Notes: generated by a model not told the origin, from the sequence alone. 7,051 bases of DNA from Bacillota bacterium (GCA_021846605.1 JAJZWQ010000157.1:1-7051), one strand, 5' to 3'; positions 1 to 5,785 are shown, numbered from the stretch's first letter. Numbers and translations are program-made.

Positions 1-36
1 GAGCAACTTCACCTGCACAACCTGCTTCATGTCCAT
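1..36 (-). CDS. 5' end of a probable IS605-type OrfB/TnpB gene (partial)
   Basis: Reading leftward from the ATG at 36, the only codons in the window give MDMKQVVQVKLL before the edge; a second in-frame ATG lies at 30. A short N-terminus of the form M-K-x-x-V-Q-V-K-L-L is typical of TnpB/OrfB proteins of IS200/IS605 elements, where a P-T-x-E-Q motif usually follows. TnpB is an RNA-guided nuclease encoded by these transposons. Only 12 residues are visible, so the call rests on this motif and on the hairpin just upstream (75-116), which could belong to the element's end. No clear Shine-Dalgarno site precedes either ATG. It could instead be an unrelated gene start. The sequence left of the window would settle it. 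Confidence 0.45.
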   Translation of the reverse strand, partial: MDMKQVVQVKLL

Positions 37-74
37 ACGTTCGATGTATGCGAACAAGGGAGGGAAGGGCGAAG

Positions 75-116
75 GGGCGATTCCTCTGTCGGCTGAAGCC
101 GACAGCCTCCTCGCCC
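75..116. repeat. Nested perfect hairpin (palindromic intergenic element)
   Basis: The inner stem pairs 86-94 with 97-105 (CTGTCGGCT / AGCCGACAG), in practice an 8-bp stem with a TGAA loop. It is enclosed by an outer stem, 75-80 (GGGCGA) with 111-116 (TCGCCC), across symmetric 5-nt internal loops. CGTTTT follows at 116-121, so on the plus strand it could act as an intrinsic terminator. Other readings are the subterminal hairpin of the IS605-type element that starts at 36, or a dispersed palindromic repeat. The pairing is seen directly; the role is inference. Confidence 0.6.
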
Positions 117-199
117 GTTTTCTGTGATGGGGGGAAGGCAGAGGGCTGTGGGAAGGGGCGAGGCGGACCGGGTTTGCGCCATGGTGCGGGGGTGGGACC

Positions 200-387
200 G
201 GGGTCGCTCCCCTCGAAATACCCGGCATACCCACCATATCTAGCGCCTTCGGTTCGTCTGGGACACTACGTGCCCGTCCTGTGTCCCGTCGGGTATTTCA
301 TGCCACGTGGTGCCCGCTCCGCGCGGGCATGGGGGACTCCCCGGGAAGGGCGATACGCCCGCCCGCGGCTCCGTCAGGTCAGCGGAG
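200..387. other. Highly structured non-coding stretch, function unknown
   Basis: No credible protein gene lies here, but there is a run of inverted repeats. GGGG 200-203 pairs with CCCC 209-212. GAAATACCCGGC 215-226 pairs with 288-299 (11 complementary pairs plus one G-U). Directly inside it, GGGACAC 260-266 pairs with GTGTCCC 281-287. Then come hairpins TGCCCGC/GCGGGCA at 311-317/323-329, GGGCG/CGCCC at 348-352/356-360 and CTCCG/CGGAG at 369-373/383-387, plus the palindrome CCACGTGG at 303-310. Short GC stems arise by chance in such DNA, but the 12-bp A/T-containing long-range pair enclosing a 7-bp pair does not look random. It could be a small RNA, the 3' UTR of rpmB (minus strand) or a decayed mobile element. 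I could not match it to a named RNA family. Confidence 0.4.
369..387 (-). terminator. Possible 3' hairpin of the rpmB transcript
   Basis: On the minus strand, about 37 nt past the rpmB stop, CTCCG and CGGAG form a 5-bp stem around a 9-nt loop. No T-tract follows, so this is at most a factor-dependent or processing end. Confidence is low. Confidence 0.2.
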
Positions 388-423
388 TTGGGTTCTGCTG
401 GCGGGCGGGCCGGCGGGAAGCGC

Positions 424-609
424 TCAGGCGTTGCGCGCGCCGCTGCGCAGGCAGCGGGTGCAGACCCGCAGCTTGCGGCGCCGACCGTCGACCTCCACAT
501 GCACCGTCTGCAGGTTGGGGTTGAACCGCCGCTTGTTCTTGATGTTGGAGTGGCTCACCGCGTGACCGGTGGCGGGATCCTTGCCGCAGAGCGCGCACCG
601 TTGGGCCAT
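424..609 (-). CDS. rpmB: 50S ribosomal protein L28
   Basis: A 61-residue protein, the normal size for bacterial L28, a component of the large ribosomal subunit. The family signature is clear: CALCGK near the N-terminus, then GHAVSHSNIKNKRRFNPNLQ, a basic VDGRRRKLRVCTRC segment, and the end at RSGARNA. Cysteines C5, C8, C50 and C53 form the pair of CxxC motifs of the zinc-binding (C+) form. The start is the ATG at 609, placed by GGGAGG (complement of 619-624) 9 nt upstream; the reading frame stays open upstream but the extra residues are not L28. The gene is monocistronic in this window and divergent from the asp23-recG unit, as in Bacillus. A good promoter lies about 60 bp upstream. The gene looks intact. 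Confidence 0.97.
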   Translation of the reverse strand: MAQRCALCGKDPATGHAVSHSNIKNKRRFNPNLQTVHVEVDGRRRKLRVCTRCLRSGARNA

Positions 610-669
610 CGTATCTCGCCTCCCGGACGCCGGATTGCCGCAACAGGGCTTCTGTGGCAGGCAGGGCGC

Positions 670-698
670 ATCATAGCACGGCTCCCGCGCCCCGGCAA
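670..698 (-). promoter_or_regulatory. Sigma-A-type promoter of rpmB
   Basis: Read on the minus strand: -35 TTGCCG (complement of 693-698), a 17-bp spacer, then -10 TATGAT (complement of 670-675). Transcription would begin near 663, giving a leader of about 54 nt that contains the rpmB ribosome binding site. Spacing is ideal and the -10 box matches consensus at 5 of 6 positions. Confidence 0.75.
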
Positions 699-708
699 GT
701 TGTTCCGC

Positions 709-717
709 CGCACGCCA
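709..717 (+). repeat. Left flanking direct repeat (probable target-site duplication)
   Basis: CGCACGCCA abuts the left terminal inverted repeat. Its counterpart at 1771-1779, CGCACGCGC, abuts the right one; the first seven bases are identical and the last two differ. Exact placement next to both inverted repeats supports a target duplication that has since mutated. GC-rich DNA makes short matches easier, so this is supporting evidence only. Confidence 0.5.
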
Positions 718-734
718 GCGCTGAAGCATGAGTG
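718..734 (+). repeat. Left terminal inverted repeat, 17 bp
   Basis: GCGCTGAAGCATGAGTG is the exact reverse complement of 1754-1770. It marks the left end of the DUF4338-carrying segment. It lies only 19 bp upstream of the rpmB -35 box. Confidence 0.75.
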
Positions 735-863
735 AGGAAGGGGCTGAGGGAGAGGGGATGACGGGGCAGGGCGGGAAAAATTCATTGCAAAGGGGGCTGA
801 ACGGCGGCAAAACGCTCTGGCAGGATTAGGTCGAGAAGCCATCGGGAGGGGTGGCGGGCGGCC

Positions 864-1558
864 ATGGCGGAGCGGGCGGCGGTGCTGTGGGTTGGCAGTC
901 GGATGCTCACGGCGGAAGACATCGAGCTGATCCGCCGGACGGTGCGGCGGTTTGGGACGTTGTCGCGCCGCGAACTGGCGCTGACGGTGTGTGAGAACCT
1001 GCCGTGGAAGGCCCCCAACGGACAACCGAAGATCGCGGCCTGCGTGGGTGTGTTGCAGCGGCTGGCCGCCGCGGGCGAGATCGCCCTGCCTGCGCCGCGA
1101 CACCAGGGGAGAGCGGTGGGGGACGGCCCCGCCGAGCCCGGTGGTGCACACGACGCTGGCGGCGCTACGGCCGGTGCGGGTGGAGCCGGTCCCGGCCGAC
1201 GAGGGGCCGGCCTGGAACGCGATGATGGCCGACTACCACCCCCTGGGCTTCCGCCGGCGTTCGGCGCGTACCAGAAGTACTGGGTCTACGACGGGGCGGC
1301 AGACGAACCGCGGGTGCTGGGGGGCCTGCTGTTCGCCGCGGCGGCGAAGGCGCTGGCAGTGCGGGAGGCCTGGATCGGCTGGTCGGCGGCAGAGCGGCCG
1401 TGGCCTGCTACTCCACCGGGCTGTGGGACTTGGTCTGCACCCGCGGCTTCCGCGCCACCCTGCTCTTCCTGCGCGAGACCTACCTCAACCCCTGGCTGCG
1501 CCCGGAGCGCCTGCGCGCCCTGTGCGCCCGCAAAGCCCAACTGCGCCTGATGATCTGA
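864..1558 (+). pseudogene. Degraded DUF4338 (DruA-like) gene
   Basis: The coding sequence runs across shifted frames. From ATG 864 (alternative ATG 903) to about 1110, one frame reads LTAEDIELIRRTV, SRRELALTVCE, LPWKAPNGQPK and a GEIALPAP segment, the N-terminal half of DUF4338 proteins (PF14236, the family of Druantia DruA). From about 1110 to 1250 the next frame continues with PVRVEPVPADEGPAWNAMM and ADYHPLGFR. From about 1252 the first frame resumes with FGAYQKYWVYD, LGGLLFAAAAKAL and AWIGWSAAER, ending near 1395. The following family blocks (the R-F-L-x-L-P-W-V region and the C-terminal E-T-F-V-D region) are missing. A third frame is then open to TGA 1558 (CYSTGLWDLV, LLFLRETYLNPWL); I do not recognise it. 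Two frameshifts and a lost C-terminus make a functional product unlikely. A lone DruA relic is not a defence system. Confidence 0.75.
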
Positions 1559-1753
1559 TCGCTCGCGTCCCCCGCTGCCCACCGGCACCGCACTCGATGG
1601 TGCCAGCTTTGCCGCGCCCACGGCGGCCCCCACCCGGCGTCCAGCCTGCCGCTAGGCGAGCACGGACCTGCCGAGCGCAGCTTCATCCCGCCCAGCGCAA
1701 CCCAGCCCAGCCCAGGCATCCCCCGCCCACACGCCGGCGGCCAGCCGACGGGC

Positions 1754-1770
1754 CACTCATGCTTCAGCGC
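1754..1770 (-). repeat. Right terminal inverted repeat, 17 bp
   Basis: CACTCATGCTTCAGCGC, the exact reverse complement of 718-734. It ends 33 bp before the proposed start codon of the Asp23-family gene, so the element's right end lies in that gene's promoter region. Confidence 0.75.
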
Positions 1771-1779
1771 CGCACGCGC
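1771..1779 (+). repeat. Right flanking direct repeat (probable target-site duplication)
   Basis: CGCACGCGC, matching 709-717 at seven of nine positions and directly adjoining the right inverted repeat. Confidence 0.5.
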
Positions 1780-1789
1780 CGGGGGCTGC

Positions 1790-1795
1790 TATCAT
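1790..1795 (+). promoter_or_regulatory. Candidate -10 box for asp23-recG, possibly leaderless
   Basis: TATCAT ends 8 nt before the ATG at 1804, so transcription would start at or beside that ATG and give a leaderless or nearly leaderless mRNA. No good -35 box is visible at 16-18 bp spacing; that region is now the right end of the inserted element. The call rests on the -10 match alone. Confidence 0.3.
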
Positions 1796-1803
1796 GGGGA
1801 AAG

Positions 1804-2238
1804 ATGGTCGCGCCCGGATCGGGGGGCGCCGCACGGGTTGTGGTGGAGAGCATGCACGAGTTCGTGTGGCCCGAGGGCAAGCTGGCGATCACCGAGACCG
1901 CGCTGGCCACCGTGGTGAGCGTGGCCGTCCTGCGCTGCCCGGGGGTCGTCTCCCTGGGCCCACCGCGCCTGGGGGACGAGCTGGTGGGCTTTTTGCGGGA
2001 CAGCACGCAGGCGCGGGAGGCGGCCCACCGCGAACCTGAGGTCACCTTGGAGTCGGGGCGCTGCCTGGTGACCGTGCAGGTGGTCCTCGCCTTCGGCGCC
2101 CACATCGAGACGGTGTGCCGCGAGATCGTGCAGGCGGTGGGCGCCGAGTTGGCGCGGGCGGCTGGTATCCCGCGGACGGTGGTCGATGTGCGGGTGGTGG
2201 GGGTGCGCGAGACGGCTGCCCGACCCGTCCCGGGATGA
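1804..2238 (+). CDS. Asp23/Gls24 family protein (YloU-like)
   Basis: A 144-residue protein from ATG 1804; an in-frame ATG at 1852 would give 128 residues, closer to the usual 110-130. The family pattern begins at FVWPEGKLAITETALATVV (about residue 20), continues with a CPGVVSLG segment, a variable linker, then LVTVQVVLAFGAHIETVCRE and the closing VVDVRVVGVR strand. Family members are small cytoplasmic or membrane-associated alpha/beta proteins linked to envelope stress in Gram-positive bacteria; their biochemical role is poorly known. Neither start has a well-spaced Shine-Dalgarno site (GGGGA at 1796-1800 lies close to 1804; GGAG at 1845-1848 lies close to 1852). The first 16 residues are not family-like, so 1852 is a serious alternative. 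The stop overlaps the recG start (ATGA), so coupling is likely. A DAK/FakA-type neighbour is missing. Confidence 0.85.
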   Translation: MVAPGSGGAARVVVESMHEFVWPEGKLAITETALATVVSVAVLRCPGVVSLGPPRLGDELVGFLRDSTQAREAAHREPEVTLESGRCLVTVQVVLAFGAHIETVCREIVQAVGAELARAAGIPRTVVDVRVVGVRETAARPVPG

Positions 2239-4382
2239 CCGTGGAGACCAGGCCGGACCCCGTCTGGCCGGAACTGGCCATCCCCTGCACCGCGCTCTCC
2301 GGGATCGGCCCGGCGCGGCAGCGGGAACTGGCGGCCGCCGGCCTGGACACGGTCGAGCGCCTGCTCCGCCATCTCCCGTTCCGCTACGAGGACCGCAGCG
2401 CCATCACCCCGCTGGCCCAGGTGCGCGCCCCCGGCCGGTACACCCTGGCCGGATGCATCCGCTCGGTGCGGGCCCGGCGGACCGGCCGACGGCACGTGCT
2501 GCGCGCGGAACTGCAGGACGACACCGGCACCTTGGAAGTCATCTGGTTCAACCAGCCCTACATGGAGCGCACGGTGCGGCCCGGGGCCCGCCTGCTGCTG
2601 TCCGGGGAGGTGGCGGCCGACCGCCAGGGGCGCCCGCTGTTCCGCGCGCCCGAGGTGCAGGGCACGGGGAACGCCCCCCAACCGCCCGGCTGGGTGCCGG
2701 TCTACCGGCTGCCGCGCGGGATCCGCCGTCACACCCTGCGTCAGGCGGTGCGGGCCGCCGCGGCGGGATACGCGGCGCGGATCCCCGACCCCCTGCCCGA
2801 GACGGCCGGGCTCCCCGCCGACATGCTCCCCGCGGCGCAGGCCTGGACGCAGATGCATCTACCGCAGTCCAAGGCGCGGTTGGAGGCGGCCCGCCGCACC
2901 CTCGTCCTGCATGAGTTGGTGGCGCTGCACACCGGTCTGCTGCTGCGCCGGGGCGCCCGCCGCCAGCGGGCGCGCCCCCCCCTCCCGGCGGACGCTGGCG
3001 ACCTGGCCGGCCGCTTCCAGGCTGGCCTCCCCTTTGTCCTCACTGCGGCCCAGCGCCGCGTGCTGGCCGAGATCGAGCGCGACCTGGAGGGCCCGCTGGC
3101 CATGTATCGGCTGGTGCAGGGGGATGTGGGCGCCGGCAAGACCGTCGTCGCGGCGGCCGCCGCCCTGCGCGCGATCGGCGCCGGCGGCCAGGCGGCCCTG
3201 ATGGTGCCCAGCACCGTGCTGGCCGAACAGCACCACCGGACCCTGCGGCGGCTGTGCGGGGCGCTGTGTCCGGTGGAACTGCTCACCGGGTCGACGCCGG
3301 CGGCGGCGCGTCGGGCCCTGCGGGCCTCTCTGGAGGCGGGCCGGCCCCAACTGGTGGTGGGGACGCACGCTCTGCTGGATCCCGAGGTGCGCTTTGCCGC
3401 GCTACGCCTGGCCATCATCGACGAGCAGCACCGCTTCGGCGTGCGGCAGCGCGACGCACTGGCCGCCAAGGGCGCGCCGGCCGACGTCTTGGTGCTGACG
3501 GCGACCCCCATCCCGCGCACCCTAGTGATGACGCTCTACGGGGACATGGACGTCTCCCGCCTGGACGCGCTGCCGCCCGGCCGGGGCGGCACGCGCACCT
3601 ACCTGCGCGCGCCCCACGGGCGCCGCCGGGTGTATACCTTCGTACGCTCCGAGGTAGAGGCCGGGCGCCAGGCATTCGTCGTCTGTCCCTTCATCTCAAA
3701 CGGCGACGCCGAGGAGGGGGAGCACGGCTGGGATGAGCCCGACGCGCTGCCGGCCGGCGGAGGGCGGGCCAGCGCCGAGGCCTGGGCGGCGCGCCTGGCG
3801 GCGTTCTTCCCCGAGGGCGCGGTCGGCCTGGTCCACGGCGACCTCCCCCCGGCCCAGCGCACCGCCGTCATGGAGCGCTTCGCGGCCGGGGAACTGGGGG
3901 TGCTGGTGGCGACCACCGTGGTGGAGGTGGGCGTGGACGTGCCCAACGCCACCGTGATGGTCGTCGAGGACGCCGACCGCTTCGGACTGGCCCAACTGCA
4001 CCAGTTGCGCGGGCGGGTGGGGCGGGGGGCGCACCCGGGCTACTGCATCCTGATCACGCAGGGCGCGCCGGAACGCCTGCGTGCCCTGACCGAGCTCGCG
4101 GACGGCTTCGCCGTCGCCGAGGCGGACCTGGCGCAGCGCGGACCGGGGGAGGTGATGGGGACGCGCCAGCACGGGCTGCCGGGCCTGGCCCTGGCACGCC
4201 CCGACCGCGACATGGACCTGTGGCGCGCGGCACGGCGGATCAGCGCGGAGATCCTGGCCCAGGACCCCGGCCTGCGCGCGCCGGCGCACCAGGTGCTGCG
4301 GCGGCACGTCGTGGCCCTGACGGGGACCCTGGAGGGCGACCCCGATTGGTCGAGTTTGTCAGGTTTTATGCCAAACGTCTGA
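2235..4382 (+). CDS. recG: ATP-dependent DNA helicase RecG
   Basis: A 715-residue protein, close to the usual 680-700. RecG is a monomeric double-strand translocase that regresses stalled replication forks and processes branched recombination intermediates. An N-terminal helical region (IGPARQRELAAAGL) leads into the OB-fold wedge at about 60-150, which grips the fork. Superfamily 2 motifs follow: Walker A GDVGAGKT 296-303, Walker B DEQH 396-399, TATPIPR 422-428, motif V TTVVEVGVD 560-568 and motif VI QLRGRVGR 590-597. GTRQHGLP at 642-649 and the helical C-terminus are the RecG-specific translocation region. The start is ATG 2235, overlapping the upstream TGA; the frame is open further upstream but those residues lie inside the Asp23-family gene. 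Its own ribosome binding site is weak, so it probably depends on coupling. No motif is lost. Confidence 0.97.
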   Translation: MTVETRPDPVWPELAIPCTALSGIGPARQRELAAAGLDTVERLLRHLPFRYEDRSAITPLAQVRAPGRYTLAGCIRSVRARRTGRRHVLRAELQDDTGTLEVIWFNQPYMERTVRPGARLLLSGEVAADRQGRPLFRAPEVQGTGNAPQPPGWVPVYRLPRGIRRHTLRQAVRAAAAGYAARIPDPLPETAGLPADMLPAAQAWTQMHLPQSKARLEAARRTLVLHELVALHTGLLLRRGARRQRARPPLPADAGDLAGRFQAGLPFVLTAAQRRVLAEIERDLEGPLAMYRLVQGDVGAGKTVVAAAAALRAIGAGGQAALMVPSTVLAEQHHRTLRRLCGALCPVELLTGSTPAAARRALRASLEAGRPQLVVGTHALLDPEVRFAALRLAIIDEQHRFGVRQRDALAAKGAPADVLVLTATPIPRTLVMTLYGDMDVSRLDALPPGRGGTRTYLRAPHGRRRVYTFVRSEVEAGRQAFVVCPFISNGDAEEGEHGWDEPDALPAGGGRASAEAWAARLAAFFPEGAVGLVHGDLPPAQRTAVMERFAAGELGVLVATTVVEVGVDVPNATVMVVEDADRFGLAQLHQLRGRVGRGAHPGYCILITQGAPERLRALTELADGFAVAEADLAQRGPGEVMGTRQHGLPGLALARPDRDMDLWRAARRISAEILAQDPGLRAPAHQVLRRHVVALTGTLEGDPDWSSLSGFMPNV

Positions 4383-4391
4383 CACATTTTT
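4357..4391 (+). terminator. Intrinsic terminator spanning the recG stop codon
   Basis: TGTCAGGTTT (4357-4366) pairs with AAAC (4373-4376) and CTGACA (4379-4384), giving a 10-bp stem with a 6-nt loop (TATGCC) and a 2-nt bulge (GT). CATTTTT follows at 4385-4391. The recG TGA (4380-4382) lies in the 3' arm, so the last codons of recG also encode the terminator. The local A/T richness stands out from the surrounding coding DNA. Confidence 0.7.
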
Positions 4392-4418
4392 GCCGCGTGC
4401 CCACCCGCTCGATAGGCT
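4390..4418 (+). promoter_or_regulatory. Candidate promoter of the ammonium transporter gene
   Basis: TTGCCG (4390-4395, the same -35 hexamer as at rpmB), a 17-bp spacer, then TAGGCT (4413-4418), which keeps the T, A and final T of a -10 box. Transcription would start near 4425 and give a leader of about 29 nt. It lies directly behind the recG terminator. No NtrC/sigma-54 type GG-N10-GC box stood out. Confidence 0.4.
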
Positions 4419-4438
4419 TCCGCCCGGTAGCTGCACGT

Positions 4439-4447
4439 GGAGGAGGG
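4439..4447 (+). promoter_or_regulatory. Strong ribosome binding site that selects a TTG start
   Basis: GGAGGAGGG lies 6 nt before TTG at 4454. No in-frame ATG lies nearby upstream, and the in-frame GTG at 4397 has no such site, so this motif fixes the start of the transporter gene. Confidence 0.75.
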
Positions 4448-4453
4448 TCCGCC

Positions 4454-5725
4454 TTGCCGCTCGCCGAGGGCCTGAACAATGTCTGGGTTGTTCTGGCCGC
4501 AGCCCTGGTCATGTTCATGGAGGGCGGTTTCGGCCTGCTGGAGGCGGGCTTCGTCCAGGCCAAGAACATGGGCAGCATCATCCTGAAGGTGTGGATGGAC
4601 CTGACGGCGGGCAGCCTGGCCTACTGGCTGCTCGGCTTCGGGCTGATGTATGGCGCGGACCGCCTGGGGCTGTTCGGGCACACCGGCTTCATGGTCCACG
4701 GCCTGATCCCCCGCCTGCCCCCGGATCTCTCCCCGTATGCCTTCTGGCTCTTCCAGGCCGCGTTCGCCATCGCCACGGTGTCCATCGTGTCCGGCGCGGT
4801 GGCCGAACGCATGCGCCCGCGCGCCTACCTGATTCTGGTCCTGGTGATGTGCGGGGTGATCTACCCGATCTCCGGGCACTGGGTGTGGGGCGGCGGGTGG
4901 CTGGGCCGCCTGGGGATGCGCGACTTCGCCGGTTCGGGCGTGGTGCACGCCGTCGGCGGCTGGTCGGCCCTGGCCGCCGCCCTAGTGCTCGGCAGCCGCC
5001 GGGGCCGCTGGACCGGCTCGGTGTCGACCAAGCCGGCCAGCCTGACCCTGGCGGCCGCCGGCTGCTTCATCCTCTGGTTCGGGTGGTTCGGCTTCAATGC
5101 GGGGAGCACGCTCTCGGCGACCGCGCCGAACCTGGCGCTGGTGGCGATCAACACCCAGCTGGCCGCCGCCGCCGGTGGGCTGGTGGGGTTTGTTTGGCCG
5201 TTGCTGCGCAGTGAGCGCTGTGACGCCCCGATGGCCATGAACGGCGGGCTGGCGGGCCTGGTGGCCATCACCGCGGGTTGCGCCTACGTGTCTCCGGCCA
5301 GCGCTGTGCTGATCGGCGCCCTGGCCGGGGTCGTCGTGAACCTGGCCTTCCCGCTGATCGAGCGGTTCCGCGTCGACGACCCGGTGGGCGCCATCGCCGT
5401 CCACGGCTTCAACGGCGTGTGGGGAGTGCTGGCGGTCGGCCTGTTCGCCACCGACGGCGGGCTGTTCCACGGGGGCGGCCCGCACCTGCTGGGCGTGCAG
5501 GCCCTGGGCGTGGTGGTGCTCTCCCTCTGGGGCTTCGGCGCCACCTGGGTCACGTGCAAGGTGCTGGCGGCCACGGTCGGCATCCGGGTGTCCGCCGAGG
5601 ACGAGGCCATCGGCCTGGACGCGGCCTGGCGTGTGCACTCGGGCTACGGGCCCGACGACGCCTCCGACTACGCCACGGGCGGCCGCGCGTCGCTGGAACC
5701 TGTCGACATCGAGAGTGCCGACTAG
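4454..5725 (+). CDS. amt: Ammonium transporter (Amt family)
   Basis: A 423-residue, strongly hydrophobic protein of the length and pattern of 11-helix Amt channels, which move ammonium across the cytoplasmic membrane as a trimer. Against E. coli AmtB numbering, the key residues are present with an offset of 1-3: phenylalanine gate F100/F104 in FQAAF (E. coli 103/107) and F214 in WFGFNAGS, outer-site W145 and S218, D157, and the pore histidines H165 (VVHAVGG) and H317 (VHGFNGVWG). The tail GIRVSAEDEAIGLD is the usual cytoplasmic C-terminal motif that contacts PII proteins. There is no cleavable signal peptide; TM1 begins within 10 residues. The start is TTG 4454, chosen because GGAGGAGGG precedes it by 6 nt. 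No glnK/PII gene adjoins it here. The gene is separated from recG by a terminator and probably has its own promoter. Confidence 0.95.
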   Translation: MPLAEGLNNVWVVLAAALVMFMEGGFGLLEAGFVQAKNMGSIILKVWMDLTAGSLAYWLLGFGLMYGADRLGLFGHTGFMVHGLIPRLPPDLSPYAFWLFQAAFAIATVSIVSGAVAERMRPRAYLILVLVMCGVIYPISGHWVWGGGWLGRLGMRDFAGSGVVHAVGGWSALAAALVLGSRRGRWTGSVSTKPASLTLAAAGCFILWFGWFGFNAGSTLSATAPNLALVAINTQLAAAAGGLVGFVWPLLRSERCDAPMAMNGGLAGLVAITAGCAYVSPASAVLIGALAGVVVNLAFPLIERFRVDDPVGAIAVHGFNGVWGVLAVGLFATDGGLFHGGGPHLLGVQALGVVVLSLWGFGATWVTCKVLAATVGIRVSAEDEAIGLDAAWRVHSGYGPDDASDYATGGRASLEPVDIESAD

Positions 5726-5779
5726 CGCCCGCCTGCCGCCTGCCCGCGCCGAAACCCACTTCCAGGCGCGCATCCCGGG

Positions 5780-5785
5780 TAGGAT
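5780..5785 (+). promoter_or_regulatory. Weak -10-like box upstream of the peroxiredoxin pair
   Basis: TAGGAT matches a -10 box at four of six positions, but no acceptable -35 box lies 16-18 bp upstream. It would place a start near 5792, just before the hairpin at 5795-5818. Confidence 0.2.

Larger units (their letters stand above)
718..1770. mobile_element. Decayed insertion-like element carrying a DUF4338 (DruA-like) gene
   Basis: The 1053-bp segment is delimited by perfect 17-bp inverted repeats (718-734 and 1754-1770) and flanked by 9-bp direct repeats matching at 7 of 9 positions. Inside are a purine-rich leader (735-863), a broken DUF4338 gene, and about 200 bp of right-hand sequence with no recognisable gene. 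Terminal repeats plus flanking duplication are the hallmarks of a DNA transposon. I see no DDE, HUH or serine/tyrosine recombinase gene inside, so either the DUF4338 protein had the mobilising role or the element moved in trans. It lies in the spacer between the divergent rpmB and asp23-recG units. Boundaries and flanking repeat are read directly; mobility is inferred. Confidence 0.65.

Noticed and set aside
305..390. Possible cobalamin-type riboswitch (CGGGAAGGG and GTCAGGTC elements)
   Set aside because: The conserved core order and spacing are absent, and no B12-related gene lies downstream on either strand.
369..410. Resemblance of the GTCAGGTC stretch to the signal recognition particle RNA loop region
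   Set aside because: The flanking bases do not give the conserved GGAAGGAAGCAGCC-type asymmetric loop, so the match is only eight bases.
48..524. A 158-codon plus-strand open frame over the structured region and rpmB
   Set aside because: It runs antisense into rpmB, has no domain, and spans the hairpins; composition artefact.
864..1558. Intact Druantia-type phage defence system
   Set aside because: Only a frameshifted, truncated DUF4338 gene is present; there is no DruE-type helicase or other Druantia component in the window.
1764..2858. A 364-codon open frame on the minus strand opposite asp23 and recG
   Set aside because: Same reason: antisense to conserved coding sequence with no recognisable domain.
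4397..4453. Earlier GTG start (4397) for the ammonium transporter
   Set aside because: No ribosome binding site precedes it, the added residues are not Amt-like, and it would lie upstream of the probable transcription start.
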